From the NCBI GenBank assembly GCA_946626395.1, contig CAMOUF010000036.1:1-12789 (forward strand): DNA of 12,789 nucleotides, read 5' to 3'. The translations under genes and the position numbers were made by a program. This document shows positions 1 to 5,966 of this stretch, in pieces; positions within the stretch are counted from its first letter, which is position 1, and every line of letters starts with the position of its first letter. This DNA is from an uncultured Clostridia bacterium. GTDB taxonomy: Bacteria > Bacillota > Clostridia > Christensenellales > Aristaeellaceae. The notes beneath the pieces were generated by a model. The model had not been told where the DNA came from and ran no database searches. It worked only from the letters and a program-made list of their open reading frames with translations.

Positions 1-1
1 A

Positions 2-772
2 ATGATCCTGCCCCTGCGGGGCACGGCGGATTATCGGGTGGAGGAAGAAAGCTATCGCATCAGCGCCGGGGAAATCCTGATCGTTCCTTCCGGATGCCTT
101 CATTCCGTTACGGAGCCGGATGAAACCCAGCGCTACCTGTTTCTCTTTGAGCCTGATCCCCTTCTGACGCTGCAGGATATTCCCCCAGTGGCGGACATGA
201 TGCGCACGCCTGTTTTCCTGCATGGGGACACGGAACTGCAGTCCCAGGTGCGGGACGTATTGATGAAAGTCATTGATATTTACAATGAAAAGCAGCCCAT
301 GTGGAATACCCTGTGCTACGCCCATCTATTGGAGGTTTACGCGCTGCTGGGCAGACACTTCTGGAAAGACCATACCCACCAGGGCCATACCGCGTCCAGA
401 AGTATTGACCCCGCCATCATGAACACAGCCGTCAGCTACATCAACGAGCATTACATGGATGATCTGTCCCTGGAAACGGTGGCGGATTTCGCGGGCTTTT
501 CCAAGTATTACTTTTCCAGGATGTTCAAGCAGTACGCCGGCGTTTCCTTCCTGGACTATCTGACACGCAAGCGCATGAACGTGGCCACCGACCTGCTGGT
601 GCGCACCAATCAGCCTATCCGGACGATTGCCCTGTCCTCCGGCTTTGGCAGCATGGCTACCTTCAACCGGGTGTTCCGGGAGCAAAAAAGCTGCACGCCC
701 ACCCAGTTCCGCGCCATTTACGGCCTGAATTATCCCGCCGGAGCGGACGCCCTGGCTGAGCTGGGCGAATAA
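2..772 (+). CDS. AraC-family transcriptional regulator, 5'-truncated by the window edge
   Basis: DNA-binding regulator with a sugar- or ligand-sensing cupin half and an AraC-type DNA-binding half. Numbered from the first ATG visible, residues 1-50 show the cupin pattern (a glycine turn, then SAGEILIVPSG and a following His-Ser), residues 80-120 form a helical linker, and residues about 140-240 contain the two helix-turn-helix units. The first lies near 155-176 (LSLETVADFAGFSKYYFSRM), the second near 205-226 (IRTIALSSGFGSMATFNRVF), followed by the CTPTQFR stretch typical of the family. The cupin barrel begins abruptly, so roughly 30-40 N-terminal residues probably lie outside the window and the ATG at 2 is likely internal. 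The regulated genes are not visible; they may lie upstream. Its effector cannot be predicted from this half cupin. Confidence 0.93.
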   Translation: MILPLRGTADYRVEEESYRISAGEILIVPSGCLHSVTEPDETQRYLFLFEPDPLLTLQDIPPVADMMRTPVFLHGDTELQSQVRDVLMKVIDIYNEKQPMWNTLCYAHLLEVYALLGRHFWKDHTHQGHTASRSIDPAIMNTAVSYINEHYMDDLSLETVADFAGFSKYYFSRMFKQYAGVSFLDYLTRKRMNVATDLLVRTNQPIRTIALSSGFGSMATFNRVFREQKSCTPTQFRAIYGLNYPAGADALAELGE

Positions 773-793
773 AAAGGTTCAATATAAAAATTT

Positions 794-839
794 GTGGGGG
801 AACCCGCTCTTTGGATGCCAAAGAGCGGGTTCCCCCCAC
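794..839. terminator. Long perfect hairpin between convergent genes, U-tract on the minus side
   Basis: Arms 796-812 and 820-836 are complementary over 17 bases, with a GGATGCC loop that can add two more pairs; GTG/CAC outside the arms pair around one bulged base. On the minus strand the hairpin is followed by AAATTTTTATATT, which suits a rho-independent terminator. On the plus strand no T-run follows. It sits 21 bases after the stop of the plus-strand AraC gene, so it may serve both convergent genes, as a backup for the minus-strand terminator at 957-984. Confidence 0.65.
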
Positions 840-956
840 AGCCCCTTCTGAGAAAGCAATATAGGATTCAGTCAATGCGTTCTTTTTTTGTCTTTCTTCG
901 GAACCATAAAACGCCAGGAATATGTAGGAATCCTTACAATTATTTCGTATTCAACC

Positions 957-984
957 AAAAAATAGAGAGGGTTCAGCCCTCTCT
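957..984 (-). terminator. Rho-independent terminator of the CARF nuclease gene, overlapping its stop codon
   Basis: On the minus strand AGAGAGGG and CCCTCTCT form an 8-bp stem with a five-base loop, then ATTTTTT. The TGA stop of the nuclease gene (973-975) lies in the loop and the last codons make the first arm, so termination signal and coding sequence are shared. Confidence 0.85.
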
Positions 985-2133
985 TTTCCATATGCTCTTC
1001 AGCCGTTCCGCCAGGCGGTCCGTTGGCAGGTCCTCCCACTCGATCACGTCAATATCCAATTCCGCGGCGCGTCTGCGCATCACGTTGCGCCCTGACGAGG
1101 CGGAAGAAACGATCACTGCCCGGGAGCCCTTCCCCCCGAACCGATCCCGCAGGATGGCCAGCTCGTTCAGCGCTTCGGTTTTGATATCGCAGGTTTTGCA
1201 GCTGATAAACATGGGCTTGACCCCGCCCACGGCTACCACGTCGATCTCATTGGTGACAGCGTCCCGACGCGCGCCGTTCCAATTCACCACAGCGCTGAGC
1301 ACCACGTCTTCAAAGCAGCCGGCAGCCAGGCAGGCCCGGTACACCTGCAATTCCAGCACGGAGCCCATGTCCCGCAGCCAGAACCGCACCACCGGGTCCG
1401 GAAAAAGGAAGCGCGTTTCCGTGTCGCTGATCGCCAAATCCCGAATCAAGCCTGCCTGTTCCAAATCTCTGAACAGCCCTTCATCCGCGGTGACCATGCC
1501 ATGGTCAGCCCGGGAAGTGCGCTTTCCGGCGGCCAGAAGGGTGGGATCGTCAGCAGAAGAAATTTGCTGCACATAGCTGATCTGCCGGTTCCAGACCCGG
1601 CGATGATTCCGGTATACATCGAATAAACGGTCAATTTGGGGCAGCCGGTCCCGCAGGAGGGCGTTATCCTCCCGGCCCGGCAGCAATGTGCCCCCGGCCA
1701 TCAGGAAGCAGGATTCCACGTCCAAATGAACCGCGCACTTGAGCCCCCTGGCAAAGGGGGCATTTTTGATTTCAAAAAACGTGTTCTTTTTCCGGCTGTA
1801 GGTAAACACCGGCGTGCCGCCGGAAATGGCTCCTGCAGCGAACAGGGCCGCGTCTCCTCCGCCGGAAATGTCAATGGCGCAGTCCTCATGCTCCCGGAGC
1901 ACCTTTTGCAGCTTCTTTTCCACCTTCACCGCGTCCAGCAGGCTGACAGGCACCAGCGTCAGCTTGACCGGGCAATTCCTCAGGCGGAAATACCGGGTCA
2001 GGGATTGCTTGAGTTCCGGGTCCTCCGCCACCTCCGGCGGGCAGATCATCACCGTCTCCTCCGGCCGAAAAACCTCCGTTGCCAGCACGTTTTCTATGGG
2101 CCGTTCATCGTACAGTTCAATCAGCGTTTTCAT
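973..2133 (-). CDS. Stand-alone CARF-domain nuclease, DUF1887 (Card1/Can2-like)
   Basis: 386 residues. The N-terminal half (about 1-140) is a Rossmann-like CARF domain: it opens with the DUF1887-like MKTLIELYDERPIENVLAT and has a glycine-rich nucleotide loop, DISGGGDAALFAAGA (88-102). The middle (about 160-250) looks like a helical / winged-helix linker. The C-terminal part (about 255-386) fits a PD-(D/E)xK nuclease fold: Glu near 261 (SVLELQVY), Asp298 in NEIDVV, and SCK at 311-313, so the acidic residue of the usual (D/E)xK is serine here. Known relatives (Card1, Can2) cut nucleic acid after binding cyclic tetra-adenylate made by type III CRISPR complexes; no CRISPR gene is visible here, so signal and target are inferred only. 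The start at 2133 is chosen over an in-frame ATG at 2202 because AGGAG stands six bases before it and the family usually starts there. It has its own promoter and terminator. Confidence 0.85.
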   Translation of the reverse strand: MKTLIELYDERPIENVLATEVFRPEETVMICPPEVAEDPELKQSLTRYFRLRNCPVKLTLVPVSLLDAVKVEKKLQKVLREHEDCAIDISGGGDAALFAAGAISGGTPVFTYSRKKNTFFEIKNAPFARGLKCAVHLDVESCFLMAGGTLLPGREDNALLRDRLPQIDRLFDVYRNHRRVWNRQISYVQQISSADDPTLLAAGKRTSRADHGMVTADEGLFRDLEQAGLIRDLAISDTETRFLFPDPVVRFWLRDMGSVLELQVYRACLAAGCFEDVVLSAVVNWNGARRDAVTNEIDVVAVGGVKPMFISCKTCDIKTEALNELAILRDRFGGKGSRAVIVSSASSGRNVMRRRAAELDIDVIEWEDLPTDRLAERLKSIWKREG

Positions 2134-2326
2134 GGGCTTCTCCTGTTTATTATGAAATAATAGAAATATAAGGCGATTGTTCAGGCGAGGATTCTTTGGC
2201 AATTGGCGGATACAGCGTTTACAGTTTCAAGCTCTAAGCAAAATCGTCTTTCTGCATCTGTGGGTTGTTCAATGAGCTTAGAGGGCAGTACAATCAAGGC
2301 CGTATAAGAACCTCGGCTGAACAGAT
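2134..2326 (-). other. Leader region of the CARF nuclease transcript (with a doubtful 38-codon ORF)
   Basis: Between the predicted transcription start (about 2326) and the nuclease start there are roughly 190 bases of AT-richer sequence. The nuclease ribosome binding site AGGAG is at 2140-2144. A minus-strand reading frame from a TTG at 2297 to a TGA at 2181 is open for 38 codons (starts LIVLPSKLIEQPTDAERR) but has no good ribosome binding site and no recognised relatives, so it may be chance. No riboswitch was recognised. Confidence 0.3.
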
Positions 2327-2332
2327 ACTGTT

Positions 2333-2361
2333 ATTTTAACATAAGAACACAGATATGTCCA
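2333..2361 (-). promoter_or_regulatory. Sigma-A-type promoter of the CARF nuclease gene
   Basis: On the minus strand TGGACA (2356-2361) and TAAAAT (2333-2338) are separated by 17 bases, and a TGT just before the -10 gives an extended -10. The hexamer ACAGAT / ATCTGT lies at 2321-2326, 2349-2354 and 2371-2376, that is at the start site, inside the spacer and upstream of the -35, which suggests operator sites. Placement just downstream of the sigH terminator makes the nuclease gene an independent unit. Confidence 0.7.
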
Positions 2362-2408
2362 CGGTGTTTCATCTGTCCCAGGAAACCGGGTTGAAAAAAA
2401 ACCTTGAA

Positions 2409-2450
2409 AAAAATGAGCGTGAACTCATTGGCGAATTCATGCTCATTTTT
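2409..2450 (-). terminator. Terminator of the araC-mrnC-thyX-rlmB-sigH operon
   Basis: Arms 2409-2426 and 2433-2450 pair over 18 positions (one GU and one mismatch or wobble, depending on strand) around the loop ATTGGC. On the minus strand the stem ends in a T-run and a second run of eight Ts follows a few bases later. On the plus strand five Ts end the hairpin, so it may work both ways. It lies about 45 bases after the sigH stop codon. Confidence 0.85.
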
Positions 2451-2494
2451 CGGTCAATTGTCAAACCCTGATCCATGCACGGCAAAGGACGCTG

Positions 2495-3145
2495 TTATTC
2501 GTCGTTTACCTCTCTGAATTTGAACAGCTTGCGCTTCACCCGCTGCAGCGCGTTGTCAATGGATTTCACATGACGGCCCAGCAGCTCGGCGATTTCCTGG
2601 TAGCTTTTCCCGTCCATGAATGCTTCCAGCACCTGCCTCTCCAGGTCGGACAGGACTTCCGAAATCTGGGACTGAATCCGGTTCAGATCCTCCTGACTGA
2701 TATACAGATCCTCCGGATTGGTGACCCGCCCCTCGATCACGTCCAGCAAGGTGCGGTCAGATTCTTCGTCGTAAAGGGGCTTATTCAGGGACACATAGCT
2801 GTTCAGCGGCACGTGCTTTTGCCGGGTGGCCGCCTTGATGGCCGTGATGATCTGGCGCTTCACGCAAAGCTCCGCAAAGGAATGGAAGGACGCCAGGCGG
2901 GAAGGCTGAAAATCCCGAATGGCCTTATACAGGCCGATCATGCCTTCCTGCACGATATCCTCGTGATCCGCGCCGATGAGGAAATAACTGCGCGCTTTGG
3001 AGCGGACAAAATTCTTGTATTTGTTCAGCAGATAAGCCAGGGCCTGACCATCGCCCGCCTGAGCAAGCACCACCACTTCCTCGTCCGTTTTGGAGAGGAA
3101 CTGTTCAAACTCGTTCTGTTCATCCGGCGTAGGAAAATCAGCCAT
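2495..3145 (-). CDS. sigH: RNA polymerase sigma factor SigH (sigma-30)
   Basis: 216 residues, matching the usual SigH length of about 218. Sigma region 2 is clear: KARSYFLIGADHEDIVQEGMI (about 50-70), which binds core polymerase, then GLYKAIRDF and ASFHSFAELCVKRQIITAIK (-10 recognition). TATRQKH-like and PLNSYVSLNKPLYDEESDRTLLDV (about 107-136) are diagnostic for SigH. Region 4 helix-turn-helix is at about 165-210 (SYQEIAELLGRHVKSIDNALQRVKRKL). In Bacillus and Clostridia SigH drives early sporulation and stationary-phase genes; that the host sporulates is inference. GGAGG stands five bases before the start. It is the last gene of the operon, 45 bases after rlmB. The yacP (NYN nuclease) gene often found between rlmB and sigH is absent. 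Confidence 0.96.
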   Translation of the reverse strand: MADFPTPDEQNEFEQFLSKTDEEVVVLAQAGDGQALAYLLNKYKNFVRSKARSYFLIGADHEDIVQEGMIGLYKAIRDFQPSRLASFHSFAELCVKRQIITAIKAATRQKHVPLNSYVSLNKPLYDEESDRTLLDVIEGRVTNPEDLYISQEDLNRIQSQISEVLSDLERQVLEAFMDGKSYQEIAELLGRHVKSIDNALQRVKRKLFKFREVNDE

Positions 3146-3190
3146 GGAAGCCTCCAGGAATCAAGAATAAATGGGACAGCGAAGCGTCCC

Positions 3191-4264
3191 TCACCGGCTG
3201 CCCATGGCCGCGTACATCAGGATACCCGCGGCCACAGAGGCGTTCAGGGAACCCACGCCGCCCTTCATGGGCAGGCACACCCGATGGTCGCTGGCCTCCA
3301 GCACCAGGCGGCTGACGCCTTCGCCCTCCGCGCCCACGATCAGCGCCAGGGGGCCGGAGAAATCCACCCGGCGGTAGTCCTCGCCCTCCATATCGGCGGC
3401 ATACAGCCAAATGCCCTGCTTTTTGAGCATATCCAAGGTGCGGGTCAGATTGGTGACCCGGGCCACCTTCACCGTTTCAATGGCACCAGCGGAAGCCTTC
3501 ACCGCGGAGGGCGTCAGGCCAACGGCCCTTCTTTCCGGCACGATCACGCCGTGTGCCCCCACGCAGGCGGCGGTCCGGATGATGGCCCCCAGGTTCATAG
3601 GGTCGGTCACACCGTCCAGCACCACCAGGAAAGGCGCTTCGTTCTTTTCCTGGGCGTCGGCCAGCATATCCTCCACGTCGTAATACCGATACGCGGAGGC
3701 ATAGGCTAGCATCCCCTGATGATGCGGGGTAATTTCGTCCAGCCGGGAACGCTCCACCATCTGCACGGGGATATGGCGTTCCTTGGCCATCGCGATGATT
3801 TCCTTGGCGGTGCCGCTCAAATCGCCCTTGGCCACCAGCAGCTTTTCAATGTCCCGCCCGCTCTTGATGGCTTCCCGGATGGGATTGCGGCCGGAGAGCA
3901 GGTTTTCCGCGGTAAAACTCATTTCCGGTTCGGGGCGGAATTCCGGCTTGGGCGCGGGCCGCTCAAAATGCTCGGGACGCGGAGGCCGGGGCGCGGGCTT
4001 TTTGAAATCCCGGTCGTTCTGTTTGGGACCGCCATAGGGCTTGTCCTTTTTAAAGTCCCGTCCCTTGGGCGCGTCAAAGCGGCTGCCGGGCTTGCCGGGG
4101 CGCTTGCGGTCGTCGAACCTGTCATTATCATTTTCCCGGCGCTGCTTGTCCGCCTGAGCGGTGGACTTGCGGTAGCGAGTACCCTCTTCCTCCCACTTGC
4201 CGTCGGAACGCAGGTGGTCGGCGCGGGTCATTTTCTTTTTGGTAAATTCCTTATAAAATGCCAT
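3191..4264 (-). CDS. rlmB: 23S rRNA (guanosine-2'-O-)-methyltransferase RlmB, SPOUT family, with a long basic N-terminal tail
   Basis: 357 residues, against about 245-250 for RlmB of Bacillus or E. coli. Residues 117-192 are the SpoU substrate-binding domain (LLSGRNPIREAI). Residues 212-355 are the SPOUT knot: motif 1 DPMNLGAIIRTA (221-232), motif 2 ALIVGAEGEGVS (307-318) and motif 3 LPMKGGVGSLNASVAAGILM (331-350), which bind S-adenosylmethionine and hold the catalytic Asn/Arg. The enzyme methylates a guanosine ribose in the peptidyl-transferase region of 23S rRNA (G2251 in E. coli). Residues about 1-115 are an added low-complexity tail rich in Lys, Arg, Asp, Pro and Phe with short repeats (RDFKK at 69-73, near-copy at 85-89), probably disordered and RNA-binding. 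GGAG precedes the start by eight bases. It sits 31 bases after thyX. Other TrmH-like rRNA methylases are possible, but the gene order favours RlmB. Confidence 0.93.
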   Translation of the reverse strand: MAFYKEFTKKKMTRADHLRSDGKWEEEGTRYRKSTAQADKQRRENDNDRFDDRKRPGKPGSRFDAPKGRDFKKDKPYGGPKQNDRDFKKPAPRPPRPEHFERPAPKPEFRPEPEMSFTAENLLSGRNPIREAIKSGRDIEKLLVAKGDLSGTAKEIIAMAKERHIPVQMVERSRLDEITPHHQGMLAYASAYRYYDVEDMLADAQEKNEAPFLVVLDGVTDPMNLGAIIRTAACVGAHGVIVPERRAVGLTPSAVKASAGAIETVKVARVTNLTRTLDMLKKQGIWLYAADMEGEDYRRVDFSGPLALIVGAEGEGVSRLVLEASDHRVCLPMKGGVGSLNASVAAGILMYAAMGSR

Positions 4265-4295
4265 ATTCTTATCTCCATCCGTTTATAGTCAAGCG

Positions 4296-5015
4296 TTACA
4301 GCGCTTTGTAAAATTCCCGCATCTCCAGCGCCTGTCCGCAGCTTTTTCCGCCTTCCGGGCAGGGGCCGCTGACGCAGCCGGGGCCGGCGGCTTCAAAAAT
4401 CACGGGAGCCACCTTTTTGCATTGCTTCAACATTTCCCGGGCCATGGCCCGGATTTCCCACTGGGCCCGATTGCAGCAGCGCAGGGAAAAGAAATGCAGC
4501 AATTCCCGGGCGTTCATGGTCACGGTGATGTGGGTTTCGCAGGCGTTTGGCAATACGAACCTGGCGTCTTCGTTGCTGCCCTCGCCATGGCCCAATTTCT
4601 CCTGCCAACCCTGATACCAGGATTGCATCTGGGCCATCTGGTTCTCAAATTCCTTCACCGCGTCCTCCCCCAGGTCCCGAATCCGGGGCGGGATCACATA
4701 GCCAAAGCCTTCGGCCAAAGACACATAGCGCTGACTCTGCACGGAAAAACTGGCGATGCGGTGACGGGTGACCTGGGCCAGCAGGGCACGGCTGACCCCG
4801 GAAACAAAGAACGTAAAGCTGGCGTGCTCCAGCACGGACAGATGGCCCGACGCCACGATACGGCGCAGGAACGCCCCCTGGTCCTTTTCGTCCACCAGGC
4901 TTTGCAGTTCGTCATATTCCATGGCGGAATAGCAGGTGCGGGCGGCCAGGGCGCAGGTCTTTTCCGGGTCGGGGGTATGGGCAACCAGCGTGACCTGCAG
5001 TTGTTTTTCAGGCAT
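4296..5015 (-). CDS. thyX: Flavin-dependent thymidylate synthase ThyX
   Basis: 239 residues. It makes dTMP from dUMP with methylenetetrahydrofolate and reduced FAD, in the cytoplasm as a homotetramer, replacing ThyA. The signature RHR-x7-S is exact at 84-94 (RHRIASFSVQS), followed by QRYV. HLSVLEHASFTFF (58-70) and the C-terminal part with NARELLHFFSLRCCNRAQWEIR (about 169-190) are conserved and make the dUMP and FAD pockets. The last 40 residues contain five cysteines (CVSGPCPEGGKSC), a common feature in clostridial ThyX, perhaps metal-binding. The start codon follows GGAAAGG at a rather wide spacing of about 11 bases. It lies 31 bases before rlmB in the same operon. ThyX in place of ThyA is common in anaerobic Clostridia. 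Confidence 0.97.
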   Translation of the reverse strand: MPEKQLQVTLVAHTPDPEKTCALAARTCYSAMEYDELQSLVDEKDQGAFLRRIVASGHLSVLEHASFTFFVSGVSRALLAQVTRHRIASFSVQSQRYVSLAEGFGYVIPPRIRDLGEDAVKEFENQMAQMQSWYQGWQEKLGHGEGSNEDARFVLPNACETHITVTMNARELLHFFSLRCCNRAQWEIRAMAREMLKQCKKVAPVIFEAAGPGCVSGPCPEGGKSCGQALEMREFYKAL

Positions 5016-5075
5016 GTTGGGTTCATCCTTTCCGGCGCTTCACGGGATAGTTCGACCGCGAGGCCAGCGTGGAAA

Positions 5076-5494
5076 TCATGAAGTTTTATGTATTGCTTTG
5101 GTGATGGCTCGCTGCAGAGCCCGTTTCATCAATGTGAACAAGATCGCGGCCAGCAAGGTAAAACCAACAACGAAGCACTCTACCATGAGTACATACAAAG
5201 AGGTGCTGCCATACCACTTCACCTTGCCGTTGGATTCCACCACCTTTATGGTGGAGCCCACCTTGGGAATGCCCGATTTGTCTGAAGCGCTGCATTGCAG
5301 GTACGCTTCGCCGTTTTCGTACTTGATACGGATCGAGCTGTAATATCAAACCGCATATCGTGGTGGCGGGAACTGGAAAGAGATTTTCTAACGGGGCCTA
5401 CCTCAGTCACTTCTGCTGTATATACCGGTTGAAGATGCACAAAGCAAAAACAGATTAGGCCGACCATAAACAGGATGGCGGTCACAAAGGTCAT
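5076..5494 (-). pseudogene. Frameshifted small membrane protein, DUF3592-like
   Basis: Two overlapping reading frames join into one plausible protein of about 139 residues if one base is restored near 5340-5345. The first part (from ATG at 5494) has a membrane helix (TFVTAILFMVGLICFCFVHL) followed by YTAEVTEVGPVRKS and ends sensibly near MRFDI. The second frame, open from 5345, continues YSSIRIKYENGEAYLQC, then SDKSGIPKVGSTIKVVES, a second helix (VLMVECFVVGFTLLAAILF) and stops at 5076. Helix - small beta domain with YENGEAY ... PKVGSTIKV - helix is the layout of DUF3592 proteins. In the unshifted first frame the read-through becomes arginine- and serine-rich nonsense. The gene fills the space between mrnC and thyX. 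It may be genuinely broken or carry a sequencing error; no slippery run is present at the shift. Confidence 0.6.
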
Positions 5495-5522
5495 CGAATG
5501 CAAATCCAGCTGCCTTTTTGCG

Positions 5523-5966
5523 TTACGTCTCGCTGCCAAAGGGCAAATCATCCTTTCCGTATCCGCCCAGGAAATAGGAGGACAATTCTATCAGCCTTTC
5601 TTTTTGCCCCGTCAGGTACAAATAGCCCAGCAGCGCTTCCAGGCCGGTGGCTTCGGCGTAATCCGCGTGGGAAGCGGACTTGGGCACCCCGTGATGGGGA
5701 TGAGAGTTGCGGCCCCGGCGCACGATGTCCGTCTCCTCTTCAGTCAGCAGGGGAAGCAGGTATTTCAGCGCTTTTGCCTGGCGCACCGCGCTCACTGCCT
5801 CGGCGGCCGCCCGGTGCATATCCCGGACCAGCTTATCCTGTTGGACAAGCTCCGTGCGCACCAGCAGGGCATGCACGCTGTCGCCCACATAGGCCAATTG
5901 CAATGGGGACAGCATACGTGCCTCTTCCTTTGTCAGGTTCGGTGAAAACGCCGTCATTCCGTTCAT
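5523..5966 (-). CDS. mrnC: Mini-ribonuclease III (Mini-III), 23S rRNA maturation
   Basis: 147 residues, typical length for MrnC (about 140). It is the RNase III catalytic domain alone, without a double-stranded-RNA-binding domain, acts as a dimer, and trims 23S rRNA ends. LSPLQLAYVGDSVHALLVR (19-37) holds the catalytic Asp29, RRGRNSH (83-89) and GVPKSASHADYAEATGLEALLGYLYLTGQ (93-121) the family signature with the catalytic Glu110. The ATG at 5964-5966 overlaps the TGA of the upstream AraC gene as ATGA, which suggests translational coupling; a second ATG lies three codons in. In other Clostridia cysS usually comes just before mrnC, but here that place holds the AraC regulator. Followed by the frameshifted membrane protein and thyX. 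Confidence 0.95.
   Translation of the reverse strand: MNGMTAFSPNLTKEEARMLSPLQLAYVGDSVHALLVRTELVQQDKLVRDMHRAAAEAVSAVRQAKALKYLLPLLTEEETDIVRRGRNSHPHHGVPKSASHADYAEATGLEALLGYLYLTGQKERLIELSSYFLGGYGKDDLPFGSET

Noticed and set aside
2134..2202. Longer N-terminus (23 extra residues) for the CARF nuclease
   Set aside because: The ATG at 2133 has AGGAG six bases before it and gives the family-like start MKTLIELYDERP; the upstream ATG has no such site.
2570..3709. Plus-strand frame of 379 codons running across sigH and rlmB
   Set aside because: Both genes on the other strand have full family motifs and good ribosome binding sites; this frame has none and crosses both gene boundaries.
5246..5494. Programmed frameshift in the DUF3592-like gene
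   Set aside because: No slippery heptamer or downstream pseudoknot is seen at the shift, and the family needs no frameshift; mutation or sequencing error is simpler.
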